Of a stretch of 24,096 bases of DNA, positions 13,892-22,234 are shown in pieces. The notes below the pieces were generated by a model, which was not told the origin of the DNA, searched no databases, and saw only the letters and a list, made by a program, of their open reading frames with translations. The stretch is from assembly GCA_900550965.1 (NCBI GenBank), contig URUC01000026.1, positions 1 to 24,096 of the forward strand, read 5' to 3'. The position numbers and the translations under genes were made by a program. Position 1 is the first letter of the stretch; every line of letters begins with the position of its first letter. The DNA comes from an uncultured Collinsella sp. Lineage in GTDB: Bacteria > Actinomycetota > Coriobacteriia > Coriobacteriales > Coriobacteriaceae.

Positions 13892-14821
13892 ATGTCGTTT
13901 ACCGCTGAGGTGCGCGACGAGCTTGCGCGCTGCGAACCCGAATGTGAATACTGCGACTTGTCGACGCTTGCCGCCCTCACGCGCGTGAGCGGTACGCTCT
14001 CGCTTACCGGCTCTGGGCGGTATCGTTTGACGGTCGCGACCGAGACGGGCGCCGTCGCGCGCACGATGATCACACTGACGCATCGCATCCTTAAGCTCAA
14101 AACGGAGTTCACCGTCCGTAAATCTGTATTGCATAAGGTTCGAAACTACCTCATCACCTTGCCCGATCAACCCGATCTGGACAAGGCTCTGGTGCTGCTG
14201 GGCATTCTCGACCGCAGGGGAGGGCTCGTCGCCGGTGTTCCCCGGCACATCGTTGCCCGTCCCTGCTGCAGGCTTGCCTACATCCGCGGCGCGCTCATCG
14301 CCGGCGGTTTCGTGGCCGATCCCCGCGGCGACTTTCATTTGGAGATCGCGGTGCAGGGCGAGCAATATGCCAAGGGGCTTTGCGATCTGTTGGAGCAGAT
14401 TGGGGTCCATGCTCGTGTTAATGCGCGGCGGGGGTCATATGCCGTGTACATTAAGAGCGCCGAGGAAATCGAGCATCTATTAAAGCTGATTGGTGCCAAG
14501 CGCAGCGTTGCCGAGATTGAGGAGGCGCGCGCGGTCAAGTTGGTTAAGAACGATGTGAACCGTCGCGTGAACGCCGAGCTCGCTAACCAGACCAGAAGCG
14601 CCGGTGCTGCCCAGCATCAGCTTGCGCTTATCGATGAGCTCGAGCAGCGAGGCCTTCGTGATGCGCTTCCGGATGCCTTGGCGGTCTTTTGCGACCTGCG
14701 CGAGCGCTATCCCGATCTTTCGCTGCGTGATTTAGGGGAGATGGCTGACCCTCCCTTGTCGAAGTCGGCCCTCTACCATCGTGTTTTACGGCTTGAAAAG
14801 CTCATTGAAGCAAACAGGTAG
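13892..14821 (+). CDS. whiA: DNA-binding protein WhiA (sporulation regulator WhiA family)
   Basis: WhiA is a DNA-binding protein found across Gram-positives that controls division and developmental genes. The 309-aa product begins MSFTAEVRDELA, typical of the family, followed by the N-terminal domain derived from a LAGLIDADG homing-endonuclease fold (about residues 14-215; YIRGALIAGGFVADPRG near 130-146) and a C-terminal helix-turn-helix region (LSLRDLGEMADPPLSKSALYHRVLRL, about 279-304). WhiA is normally encoded as rapZ-yvcK-whiA, but here it follows rapZ after six bases with no yvcK. The next gene is gap, as in other actinobacteria. Length and motifs are normal, so it should be functional. 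Confidence 0.95.
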   Translation: MSFTAEVRDELARCEPECEYCDLSTLAALTRVSGTLSLTGSGRYRLTVATETGAVARTMITLTHRILKLKTEFTVRKSVLHKVRNYLITLPDQPDLDKALVLLGILDRRGGLVAGVPRHIVARPCCRLAYIRGALIAGGFVADPRGDFHLEIAVQGEQYAKGLCDLLEQIGVHARVNARRGSYAVYIKSAEEIEHLLKLIGAKRSVAEIEEARAVKLVKNDVNRRVNAELANQTRSAGAAQHQLALIDELEQRGLRDALPDALAVFCDLRERYPDLSLRDLGEMADPPLSKSALYHRVLRLEKLIEANR

Positions 14822-14866
14822 ATTAAAGTATCGACTTATATACGGATTTAGCTGCTGTTTTAGTAT

Positions 14867-14880
14867 TTAAAACGTTTTAA
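14867..14880. promoter_or_regulatory. 14-bp perfect palindrome upstream of gap (cre-like operator candidate)
   Basis: TTAAAACGTTTTAA is self-complementary and has the central CG and flanking A/T runs of LacI/CcpA-family operators. It agrees with the B. subtilis cre pattern at most positions. The same AAAACGTT core occurs before satA and before the second oppA. It lies about 55 nt upstream of the putative gap -10, so a bound protein could activate or repress. Confidence 0.4.
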
Positions 14881-14887
14881 CGTAAAT

Positions 14888-14941
14888 TTGATTTTCAATT
14901 TCGAGCATTCTCGTGAAATTCAAGTCAAAAAAAGGTATATT
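14888..14941 (+). promoter_or_regulatory. Promoter of gap with an overlapping dyad
   Basis: TATATT at 14936-14941 is a good -10, with GTGAAA at 14913-14918 as a 17-nt-spaced weak -35. The -35 sits inside an imperfect dyad from TTGA (14888-14891) to TCAA (14925-14928), with AATTTC/GAAATT and GAG/CTC arms pairing toward the centre. A protein bound there would cover the promoter. Confidence 0.5.
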
Positions 14942-15013
14942 AGGTGAGTGGTTAGTTTGTGGGCCTCAACGGCAGGCGCTGTAGCTTGCGGGGGCCTTAC
15001 GAAAGGAGACACA

Positions 15014-16039
15014 ATGGCAGTAAAGGTTGCTATTAACGGCTTCGGTCGCATCGGTCGTCTGGCCTTCCGTCAGATGTTCGGTCATGAGGGCTCCGAGATC
15101 GTCGCTATCAACGACCTCACCTCTCCCGATATGCTCGCTTACCTGCTGAAGTACGACTCCACGCAGGGCAACTACGCTCGCGATCACGAGGTCGTTGCTG
15201 GCGAGGATTCCATCACCGTTGACGGCAAGGAGATCAAGATCTACAAGGAGGCCGACGCCAACAACCTGCCTTGGGGCGACCTCGACGTCGACGTCGTTCT
15301 CGAGTGCACCGGCTTCTACACCAGCAAGGCTAAGGCTCAGGCCCACATCAACGCTGGCGCCAAGAAGGTCGTCATCTCCGCTCCGGCCGGCAGCGACCTG
15401 CCCACCATCGTGTACAACGTCAACCATGAGACGCTGACCGCTGAGGACAACATCATCTCCGCTGCTTCCTGCACCACCAACTGCCTCGCCCCGATGGCCA
15501 AGGGTCTGAACGACTTCGCTCCCATCGTGTCCGGCATCATGACCACCATTCACGCCTGGACTGGCGACCAGATGCCGCTCGACGGCCCGCAGCGCAAGGG
15601 CAACAAGCGTCGTAGCCGCGCCTGCGCCGTTAACATTGTCCCCAACACCACCGGTGCTGCCAAGGCTATCGGCCTGGTTCTCCCCGAGCTCAACGGCAAG
15701 CTCATCGGTGCCGCCCAGCGTGTCCCGACGCCGACCGGCTCCATCACCAACCTCTACGCTGTCGTTGACAAGAAGGTCACCGTCGACGAGGTCAACGCCG
15801 CTATGAAGGCCTACGCTGCCACCATCTCCGAGACCTTCGGTTACAACGAGGACGACATCGTCTCCACCGACATCATCGGCGAGACCCACGGCTCCATCTT
15901 CGACGCCACTCAGACCATGTGCTCTGACCTCGGCAACGGCCAGACTCTCGTTCAGGTCACCTCTTGGTACGACAACGAGAACTCTTACACCTCTCAGATG
16001 GTCCGCACCATCAAGTACTTCGAGAAGTTCGTTGCTTAA
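15014..16039 (+). CDS. gap: Glyceraldehyde-3-phosphate dehydrogenase, type I
   Basis: Oxidises glyceraldehyde-3-phosphate to 1,3-bisphosphoglycerate with NAD and phosphate. ATG 15014 follows AAAGGAG (15002-15008) by five bases; the frame is open to 14948 but that stretch is leader. The 341-aa product has the Rossmann motif INGFGRIGR (7-15), Asp34 (typical of NAD specificity), the catalytic Cys153 in ASCTTNC (151-157) and His180 in TTIHAWTGDQ (177-186). After it the sequence reads QRKGNKRRSRACAVN where many bacterial enzymes have HKDLRRARAAALS, a divergent but recognisable version of this loop. Codon bias is very strong. A terminator follows, so gap can be made in excess over pgk-tpiA-gpmI. 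Confidence 0.97.
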   Translation: MAVKVAINGFGRIGRLAFRQMFGHEGSEIVAINDLTSPDMLAYLLKYDSTQGNYARDHEVVAGEDSITVDGKEIKIYKEADANNLPWGDLDVDVVLECTGFYTSKAKAQAHINAGAKKVVISAPAGSDLPTIVYNVNHETLTAEDNIISAASCTTNCLAPMAKGLNDFAPIVSGIMTTIHAWTGDQMPLDGPQRKGNKRRSRACAVNIVPNTTGAAKAIGLVLPELNGKLIGAAQRVPTPTGSITNLYAVVDKKVTVDEVNAAMKAYAATISETFGYNEDDIVSTDIIGETHGSIFDATQTMCSDLGNGQTLVQVTSWYDNENSYTSQMVRTIKYFEKFVA

Positions 16040-16076
16040 TTTAGCTTTTAGCGAATAGCTCGTTGAGCGTCTAAAG

Positions 16077-16123
16077 AAGGGCGCGGCCTTATAGGGCTTA
16101 CACCCTAGGGTCGCGCCCTTTTT
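16077..16123 (+). terminator. Intrinsic terminator after gap
   Basis: AAGGGCGCG (16077-16085) pairs with CGCGCCCTT (16112-16120), with further inner pairing (GGG/CCC), followed by a T-run. No clear separate promoter for pgk is visible between this and the pgk start, so partial read-through probably feeds the downstream genes. A further 7-bp hairpin, GTCTGCC/GGCAGAC, lies at 16134-16156 in the pgk leader. Confidence 0.8.
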
Positions 16124-16179
16124 ATAGGAAATCGTCTGCCGTAATGGGAGGCAGACACGTACGAAAGGTAGAAGCAAAC

Positions 16180-17370
16180 ATGGCCTTTACCAAGAAGACC
16201 GTCCGCGACATCGATGTCGACGGCAAGCGCGTTCTCGTCCGCGTTGACTTCAACGTGCCTATCAAGGATGGCGTCGTTGGCGACACCACCCGCATCAAGG
16301 CTGCCCTGCCCACCATCAACTATCTCGTTGAGCACAACGCTCGCGTCATCCTCATGAGCCACCTCGGCCGTCCCGAGGGCACCGGCTTCCAGCCCGAGCT
16401 GTCCCTCGAGCCCGTCGCCAAGAAGCTCGCTGAGCTCTCTGGTCTCGACGTTGCCTTTGTCGCCGACACCTACGGCGAGAAGGCTGCTGAGGCTGTCGCC
16501 GCCGTCGAGCCGGGCAAGGTCCTCGTTCTCGAGAACGTCCGTTTTGACAAGCGTGAGAAGAAGAACGATCCCGAGATCGCTAAGAAGCTCGCTTCCTATG
16601 GTGACGTCTTCGTCCTCGATGCCTTCGGCACCGCTCACCGCGCCCAGGGTTCCGTCGTGGGCCCCGCCGCTTACCTGCCTGCCGTCGCCGGCTTCCTGCT
16701 CGAGAAGGAGGTCGACACGCTGACCGGCATCTTCGCCGAGCCCGAGCGCCCCTTCGTCGCCATCGTCGGCGGTTCCAAGGTTTCCTCCAAGATCGGCGTT
16801 CTCGATCACCTCATCGACTCCGCTGACACCCTGATCATCGGTGGCGGCATGGCCTACACCTTCTTCCTGGCTCAGGGCCTGACCGTCGGTCAGTCCCTCA
16901 AGGAAGAGGACTGGGTCGAGCGCGCCGGCGAGATGCTCAAGAAGGCCGAGGAGAAGGGCGTCAAGATTCTGCTCCCCATCGACAACCGCGTCGCCGATCA
17001 CTTTGGCGAGGACGCTGTCCCCGAGGTTGTCGCTTCCGATGCTATCCCCGACGATCGTGAGGGCATGGACATCGGCCCCAAGACCGAGGAGCTCTACGCC
17101 GAGGCCGTCAAGGGCGCCAAGACCGTGTTCTGGAATGGCCCCATGGGCGTCTTCGAGTTCGACAACTTCGCTCACGGCACCCAGGCTATCGCCGAGGCTG
17201 TCGCCGAGGCCGACTGCACCTCGATCATCGGCGGTGGCGACTCTGTCGCAGCTGTCAACAAGTTCAACCTGGCCGACAAGATGAGCTGGATCTCCACCGG
17301 TGGTGGCGCTTCCATGGAGCTCGTCGAGGGTAAGGCCCTGCCCGGAGTGGAGGCGCTTCTCGATGCCTAA
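16180..17370 (+). CDS. pgk: Phosphoglycerate kinase
   Basis: Transfers the acyl phosphate of 1,3-bisphosphoglycerate to ADP. The 396-aa length is normal. It has the signature VLVRVDFNVP near residues 18-27, MSHLGRPEG (about 60-68), the nucleotide-site blocks GGSKVSSKIGVL and FWNGPMGVFE, and the C-terminal GGGDSVAAVNKF and STGGGASMELVEGK motifs. ATG 16180 is chosen because the product then starts MAFTKKTVRDID like its relatives, and GAAAGG lies upstream; an ATG at 16144 is inside a hairpin. The stop TAA overlaps the region of the tpiA start, so the two genes are translationally coupled. Strong codon bias. Confidence 0.97.
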   Translation: MAFTKKTVRDIDVDGKRVLVRVDFNVPIKDGVVGDTTRIKAALPTINYLVEHNARVILMSHLGRPEGTGFQPELSLEPVAKKLAELSGLDVAFVADTYGEKAAEAVAAVEPGKVLVLENVRFDKREKKNDPEIAKKLASYGDVFVLDAFGTAHRAQGSVVGPAAYLPAVAGFLLEKEVDTLTGIFAEPERPFVAIVGGSKVSSKIGVLDHLIDSADTLIIGGGMAYTFFLAQGLTVGQSLKEEDWVERAGEMLKKAEEKGVKILLPIDNRVADHFGEDAVPEVVASDAIPDDREGMDIGPKTEELYAEAVKGAKTVFWNGPMGVFEFDNFAHGTQAIAEAVAEADCTSIIGGGDSVAAVNKFNLADKMSWISTGGGASMELVEGKALPGVEALLDA

Positions 17371-18130
17371 TCGCACCCTTCTTATCGCTGGTAACTGGAA
17401 GATGAACAACGACGTCGCCGAGGCCGCCAAGCTCGCCGACGAGCTGGCTCAGGCTCTGCCCGAGGTTCCGGCTGGCGTCGAGGTGCTCGTGTGCCCTCCG
17501 ACCATCGACATCACCACGGTTCATGACCGCATTCAGGCTGCCCCCATCGCCCTCGGTGCACAGAACGTGTACTGGGAGGCCAAGGGTGCCTTCACCGGTG
17601 AGTCCTCTTGCGACATGCTCAAGTCTGCTGGCTGCACCTACTGCATCATCGGTCACTCCGAGCGTCGTGATTACTTCCACGAGACCGACGAGGACCAGAA
17701 CAAGAAGGCCAAGGCTCTCGTTGCCGCCGGTCTTGTTCCTGTCTTCTGCTGCGGCGAGTCCCTCGAGGTCCGCGAGGCCGGCACCTATGTCGAGCACGTC
17801 GTGAACCAGGTCAAGGCTGGTCTTGCTGGTCTTGAGATCACCTGCCCCAAGCAGGTCGTCGTCGCCTACGAGCCCATCTGGGCCATCGGCACCGGCATGA
17901 CCGCTACCGCCGAGGACGCTCAGGAGGTCTGCGGCGCTATCCGTGAGACCCTCAAGGAGATGTTCGGCGAGGAGCTCGCTAACGGCATCCGCGTTCTCTA
18001 TGGTGGCTCTGCTAAGCCCGGCAACATCGCCGAGCTCGTCGCCAAGCCCGACGTTGACGGCGCCCTCGTGGGCGGAGCTTCGCTCAAGGCTGCCGACTTC
18101 GCCTCTATGGTCGTCAAGGCAGGCGAGTAG
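17363..18130 (+). CDS. tpiA: Triosephosphate isomerase
   Basis: Interconverts dihydroxyacetone phosphate and glyceraldehyde-3-phosphate. ATG 17363 lies inside the last codons of pgk (8-base overlap), and GGAGTGGAGG provides the binding site inside pgk. The 255-aa product has GNWKMN (10-15) with Lys13, the catalytic His98 in IIGHSERR (95-102), the catalytic Glu170 in AYEPIWAIGTG (168-178), and LYGGSAKPGN plus VGGASL phosphate-binding loops near the C-terminus. The 5-base gap to gpmI continues the operon. The pgk-tpiA order is the normal one for Gram-positive bacteria. Confidence 0.97.
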   Translation: MPNRTLLIAGNWKMNNDVAEAAKLADELAQALPEVPAGVEVLVCPPTIDITTVHDRIQAAPIALGAQNVYWEAKGAFTGESSCDMLKSAGCTYCIIGHSERRDYFHETDEDQNKKAKALVAAGLVPVFCCGESLEVREAGTYVEHVVNQVKAGLAGLEITCPKQVVVAYEPIWAIGTGMTATAEDAQEVCGAIRETLKEMFGEELANGIRVLYGGSAKPGNIAELVAKPDVDGALVGGASLKAADFASMVVKAGE

Positions 18131-18135
18131 GACAT

Positions 18136-19689
18136 ATGGCACAGCGTCATCTTCCTGCACTCCTGATCATCATGGACGGCTGCGGCCTGGCTCCGGCTGA
18201 TGGCGAGAACGCCGTCGCCGCTGCCAAGACGCCCTTCCTTGATAGTCTGTACGAGAAGTATCCTCACACCACGCTCGGTGCTTCGGGCGAGGACGTGGGC
18301 CTTCCCGATGGCCAGATGGGTAACTCCGAGGTAGGCCACCTCAACATCGGTGCCGGCCGCATCGTGTTCCAGGAGCTTTCGCGCATCAACAACGCCATCA
18401 AGGACGGCTCCATCGCCAAGAACGAGGTCTTCGTCAAGGCTATGGACGACGTCAAGGCTGACGGCAAGACTCTCCACCTCATGGGCCTTATGAGCCCTGG
18501 CGGTGTTCATTCTCACATGAACCACGTCGAGGCTCTGGTCAAGATGGCTGCCGAGCATGGTGTCAAGACCGTTCGCGTCCACGCCTTCATGGATGGCCGC
18601 GACGTCGACCCGCAGTCCGGTGCCGGCTACATGAGCGAGTTCTGCGCCTTCCTGGCTAAGATCTCCGAGGAGACCGGTTGCGACGCTCGCGTTGCCACCG
18701 TCTCGGGCCGTTATTGGGCTATGGACCGCGATAATCGTTGGGAGCGCATCCAGCGCGCCTACGACGTCATGGTCAACGCGTCCGATGTTGATACCGACCC
18801 CGTTGCCGGTATCAAGGCCTACTACGAGAAGGATCCGCGCGGCGACGAGTTCGTCGAGCCCTTCGCTGCCCACAACGAGGGCATTCACGAGGGCGACGCG
18901 GCCATCTTCTTCAACTTCCGTCCCGACCGCGCTCGTCAGATGACCCGCGTGTTCACTGACAAGGAGTTCGACGGCTTTGAGCGCGAGCAGATCAAGCTTT
19001 CGCACTTTGTGACGATGACCGAGTACGATCCGACGTTTGACGTTGAGGTCGCCTTCCCCAAGACGTTCCCCGAGAACGTCCTGGCCGACGTTATCGCCGC
19101 CAATGGCCTGAAGCAGCTGCACACCGCCGAGACCGAGAAGTACGCCCACGTGACGTTCTTCCTCAACGGCGGCATCGAGGAGCCCAAGGAGGGCGAGGAG
19201 CGCGTGCTCGTCGCTTCCCCCAAGGTCGCTACCTACGATCTGCAGCCTGAGATGAGCGCTCCCGAGGTGACCGAGAAGCTTGTCGCTGCCATCAACGAAG
19301 ATCGCGCTGATTTCTACATCGTGAACTTCGCGAACTGCGACATGGTTGGTCACACCGGTGTTTTCGACGCCGCCGTTAAGGCTGTGGAGGCTGTTGACGA
19401 TGCCCTGTCTAAGGTTGTCCCGGCGATTCTCGCCAAGGGCGGCTTTGCGCTGATTACCGCCGACCACGGCAACGCCGATCACATGTTTGACGTTGCTTCC
19501 GACGGTTCCAAGCATCCGTTTACGGCTCACACCACCAACCGCGTGCCGTTCATCATCGTTGATGAGAAGGCCAAGCTCACTGGTATCGAGGACGGCCGTC
19601 TTTCCGATATCGCTCCGACCATGCTCACCATGGCTGGTATTGAGCCTTCCGCCGAGATGACGGGCCGCGTGCTCGCCACCGAGGCCTAG
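18136..19689 (+). CDS. gpmI: 2,3-bisphosphoglycerate-independent phosphoglycerate mutase
   Basis: Converts 3-phosphoglycerate to 2-phosphoglycerate by way of a phosphoserine intermediate, using manganese. The 517-aa length matches the family. Visible are the N-terminal metal site LLIIMDGCGL (9-18, Asp14), the catalytic Ser64 in MGNSEVGHLNIGAGR (61-75), HAFMDGRDVDP and FNFRPDRARQ substrate loops, and the C-terminal metal motifs TADHGNADHMF and TAHTTNRVPF. ATG 18136 follows the tpiA stop by five bases, with GTAGGA upstream. It is the last gene of the glycolytic operon and is closed by a strong terminator. In several actinobacteria this slot between tpiA and secG is empty. Confidence 0.97.
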   Translation: MAQRHLPALLIIMDGCGLAPADGENAVAAAKTPFLDSLYEKYPHTTLGASGEDVGLPDGQMGNSEVGHLNIGAGRIVFQELSRINNAIKDGSIAKNEVFVKAMDDVKADGKTLHLMGLMSPGGVHSHMNHVEALVKMAAEHGVKTVRVHAFMDGRDVDPQSGAGYMSEFCAFLAKISEETGCDARVATVSGRYWAMDRDNRWERIQRAYDVMVNASDVDTDPVAGIKAYYEKDPRGDEFVEPFAAHNEGIHEGDAAIFFNFRPDRARQMTRVFTDKEFDGFEREQIKLSHFVTMTEYDPTFDVEVAFPKTFPENVLADVIAANGLKQLHTAETEKYAHVTFFLNGGIEEPKEGEERVLVASPKVATYDLQPEMSAPEVTEKLVAAINEDRADFYIVNFANCDMVGHTGVFDAAVKAVEAVDDALSKVVPAILAKGGFALITADHGNADHMFDVASDGSKHPFTAHTTNRVPFIIVDEKAKLTGIEDGRLSDIAPTMLTMAGIEPSAEMTGRVLATEA

Positions 19690-19712
19690 TAGAAAACAAA
19701 TACCGTTTTCTA
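19690..19712. repeat. 8-bp hairpin just after gpmI
   Basis: TAGAAAAC (19690-19697) pairs perfectly with GTTTTCTA (19705-19712) around a 7-nt loop, directly upstream of the main terminator hairpin. It may protect the message end or act in the reverse direction. Confidence 0.5.
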
Positions 19713-19716
19713 GTAA

Positions 19717-19749
19717 GGGGGTTGTCCACAACCGGACAACCCCCTTTTT
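19717..19749 (+). terminator. Intrinsic terminator of the glycolytic operon
   Basis: GGGGGTTGTCC (19717-19727) pairs perfectly with GGACAACCCCC (19734-19744) around a 6-nt loop, followed by TTTTT. This is a textbook intrinsic terminator and the strongest in the window. Confidence 0.93.
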
Positions 19750-19853
19750 GGTATTTCTGCCATTTCTAACCCGTCCCCAAATGGCAGGTGGGGGAGTGCT
19801 GAGGGTTGTGGTACAGTACTGGAGTTTGAACTGTTCTATTAAGGAGCTTATCT

Positions 19854-20108
19854 ATGGGTCCGTTTCAGATTCTTCTGTTTGTCGTTTGGGCTGTTTCTGC
19901 CGTGGCGTTGACGATTCTCGTCCTGATGCATTCCGGTAAGGGCACCGGCGTTTCGGATATGATCGCTAGCTCGCTGTATAACTCCAGCTCTGCCACGGGC
20001 GTCATGGAGCAGAACCTCGATCGCCTGACGGTAATTATGGCCATTGTTTTTGCCGTGTGCGTCGTCCTGTGCATGTTCTTCTTCCCGCAGGGCATCGTCG
20101 GCTACTAA
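19854..20108 (+). CDS. secG: Preprotein translocase subunit SecG
   Basis: A small membrane subunit of the SecYEG channel that assists protein export. The 84-aa product has two hydrophobic helices (about residues 4-24 and 59-78) joined by the family motif LMHSGKGTGVSDMI (24-37), with a Ser-rich loop after it. ATG 19854 is preceded by AAGGAG (19841-19846) with seven bases between. It is transcribed apart from the glycolytic genes, since a strong terminator lies before it and another after it. A TACAGT at 19812-19817 could be its -10, but no good -35 is seen. The pgk-tpiA-secG neighbourhood is common in Gram-positives. Confidence 0.94.
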   Translation: MGPFQILLFVVWAVSAVALTILVLMHSGKGTGVSDMIASSLYNSSSATGVMEQNLDRLTVIMAIVFAVCVVLCMFFFPQGIVGY

Positions 20109-20133
20109 GCATCGGCGTATATACGCTTGCAAT

Positions 20134-20164
20134 GGGTCTCGCAGGTGCGGGACCCTTTTTGTTT
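20134..20164 (+). terminator. Intrinsic terminator after secG
   Basis: GGGTCTCGCA (20134-20143) pairs with TGCGGGACCC (20146-20155), allowing one G-U pair, and TTTTTGTTT follows. The inner CG pairs probably open to give a normal-size loop. Confidence 0.9.
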
Positions 20165-20273
20165 ACATATTTGTAACAGAGTCAAAATATCCCCACATAC
20201 TTCGCCCAACTAAAGAAATTCTCGACCGTTAACCGGAATTAGCCCCAAATCGTGCATAAAATGCGCTACTGTA

Positions 20274-20302
20274 TTGCAAAACGTTGGTCTGTTGTGCATA
20301 AC
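20274..20302 (+). promoter_or_regulatory. Candidate promoter of the second oligopeptide transporter operon
   Basis: TTGCAA (20274-20279) and CATAAC (20297-20302) are spaced by exactly 17 nt and each matches four of six consensus bases. The spacer begins with AAAACGTT (20278-20285 overlapping the -35 end), the same core seen before gap and satA. A 10-bp palindrome GACATATGTC (20351-20360) lies in the roughly 95-nt leader. The rest of 20165-20401 shows no gene. Confidence 0.4.
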
Positions 20303-20401
20303 CAGCCATAGCGACGGACGGCGTTTTGATGGTTCGGATCGGATTGTCTCGACATATGTCCGACTGAACATTTCTTTGTCCTATCTCATAAGGAGGATGG
20401 C

Positions 20402-22078
20402 ATGGCTGATTCTATGTTCCACCAGCCCGTTATGGGTCGTCGCGCCTTTGTCGGCGGCACCCTTGCTGCGAGCTCCATGGCTTTTCTTGCCGCATGCGGC
20501 AAGAAGGGCGGCGACGCTTCCGGTTCTGAGTCCGGTTCGACGCTGAACTTCTACATCAACAACCCGGTCTGCATCGACCCCTACAACGTTCAGGAAGATC
20601 AGGGTACTCAGGTCAACTACCAGCTGTTCGACGCTCTGACCTCTTATGACGCCGAGAAGGGCAAGATCGTCCCGCTGGCTTGCGAGTCCTTCGAGGCCAA
20701 CGACGACGCCACCGAGTTCACCTTCAAGATCAAGAAGGCCAAGTTCCACAACGGTGACGACGTTACCTCCAAGTCCTTCAAGCTCGCTTGGGAGCGTCTG
20801 GTCAACACTAAGTCGGCCATCGCTACTGAGTACGGCCCTTCCGAGGTCTCCTATCACCTTTCCATGGTCGAGGGCTATGACGATCTGCTTGCCGGTAACG
20901 CTACCGAGCTCAGCGGTGTTACTTGCCCCGACGATGAGACCCTCGTCGTCAAGCTGTCTTCCGCTTACGCCGACTTCCCCTTCGTCGCCTCTCACCCGGC
21001 TCTGTCCCCGGTTCCCGAGTGCGCCGAGTCCGATGTTAAGAGCTTCTACCTTGCCCCGATCGGTAACGGCCCGTTCATGATGGACGGCAAGTGGGAGGAT
21101 GGTCAGGAGATCAACCTCAAGAAGTTCGACGATTACTATGGCGACAAGGCCAAGATCGATGGCATCCACTTCCAGGTCATCAAGGACATGGAGACCGCCT
21201 ACAAGGAGTTCCAGGCCGGTAACCTTGACATCTGCGACGTTCCCGTTGCTCAGATCGACGCCGCCAAGAAGGATCGCGGCGTGTCCAAGGACGGCTACAC
21301 CATGGGTGACGGCGAGCGCATGCTGCTCGGTGCTGAGCCTTCCACCTACTATCTGACCTGCAACAACACGGCCGAGCCGTTCAACAATGCCGACCTGCGC
21401 AGGGGTATCTCCCTGGCCATCAACCGTGAGGCCATCTGCAAGACCATCTTCAAGGGTACCCGTACCCCCGCCGACGGCATTGTTCCTCCGGGCATCGATG
21501 GCTACAAGGAGGGCGCATGGGAGTTCTGCGCCTACGACGTCGACAAGGCTAACGAGTATCTCGACAAGGTTGCTCCCGCTGGCGCTAACGGCGATCGTGG
21601 CATTAACGTGACTCTTTCCTACAACCAGGACGGTGGTCACAAGGAGATTATGGAGTCCATCATCGGCGACCTCGCCAAGGTGGGCGTAACCGCTACTTCC
21701 GATACCCCCGAGTGGTCTGCCCTGCTCGAGCAGTATCAGAACTTTAACTATCAGTTCGGTCGTCTGGGTTGGATTGCCGACTACCCGATCATGGACAACT
21801 TCCTGTACCCGCTGTTCCACTCCGACTCCCTCGGTGGCGACAACCGCTCTGGTTACAACAACCCCGAGTTCGACGCCAAGGTCGACGAGGCCCGTACCAC
21901 GGTTGACGACGAAGAGCGCGTCGCTAAGATGCAGGAGGCCGACGCAATGGTCGCTGCCGACTGCCCGGTCATCCCGGTGATGTTCTACACGCACACCATC
22001 GCCGGCTCCGATCGCATCAAGCACCTCTATGTCGATCCGCAGAAGCACGCCGAGCTGGGTACCGCTGAGCTCGCCTAA
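20402..22078 (+). CDS. oppA: Oligopeptide ABC transporter substrate-binding lipoprotein (OppA-like, SBP family 5)
   Basis: The extracytoplasmic receptor of a second Opp/Dpp transporter, different from the Sat-type one. ATG 20402 follows a perfect AAGGAGG (20390-20396). The 558-aa product has a twin-arginine-like signal (GRRAFVGG, 12-19), a lipobox LAAC with Cys32, and a Ser/Gly-rich linker. The mature part is OppA-like: FKIKKAKFHNGDDVTSKSFKLAWERLV, a GNGPFMMDGKWEDGQ block, and SLAINREAICKTIF in the second half. Peptides are the likely substrate because no sugar genes adjoin this operon. Strong codon bias suggests an abundant protein. The permease genes follow after a 156-nt gap that holds a hairpin. 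Confidence 0.92.
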   Translation: MADSMFHQPVMGRRAFVGGTLAASSMAFLAACGKKGGDASGSESGSTLNFYINNPVCIDPYNVQEDQGTQVNYQLFDALTSYDAEKGKIVPLACESFEANDDATEFTFKIKKAKFHNGDDVTSKSFKLAWERLVNTKSAIATEYGPSEVSYHLSMVEGYDDLLAGNATELSGVTCPDDETLVVKLSSAYADFPFVASHPALSPVPECAESDVKSFYLAPIGNGPFMMDGKWEDGQEINLKKFDDYYGDKAKIDGIHFQVIKDMETAYKEFQAGNLDICDVPVAQIDAAKKDRGVSKDGYTMGDGERMLLGAEPSTYYLTCNNTAEPFNNADLRRGISLAINREAICKTIFKGTRTPADGIVPPGIDGYKEGAWEFCAYDVDKANEYLDKVAPAGANGDRGINVTLSYNQDGGHKEIMESIIGDLAKVGVTATSDTPEWSALLEQYQNFNYQFGRLGWIADYPIMDNFLYPLFHSDSLGGDNRSGYNNPEFDAKVDEARTTVDDEERVAKMQEADAMVAADCPVIPVMFYTHTIAGSDRIKHLYVDPQKHAELGTAELA

Positions 22079-22174
22079 GAGTTTGCAGCTTCCGTGAGGG
22101 TCAAGTATTTACGTAGACCTCATGGGAAACATACAGTTCCCCCTAACCTGGGGTAAACTGGCTGATGGTAATTT

Positions 22175-22204
22175 TGGGATGCCGGTCTGGCGATCGGCAT
22201 CCCA
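22175..22204. repeat. 10-bp hairpin between oppA and oppB
   Basis: TGGGATGCCG (22175-22184) pairs perfectly with CGGCATCCCA (22195-22204) around a 10-nt loop; only TTT follows. As with the satA-satB hairpin, it probably limits read-through and stabilises the oppA message, giving more receptor than permease. Confidence 0.6.
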
Positions 22205-22234
22205 TTTAGGTTAATCCCTAGATAGGGGAGTGGT

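Noticed and set aside
14948..15013. Earlier GTG start for gap
   Set aside because: It is only a few bases after the -10 box, and GAPDH begins with the MAVKVAINGFGRIG segment at 15014, which has a strong ribosome binding site.
14966..17430. Long - strand frames opposite gap and pgk
   Set aside because: Same cause; they cross the intergenic terminator and have repetitive Val/Asp/Gly-rich translations.
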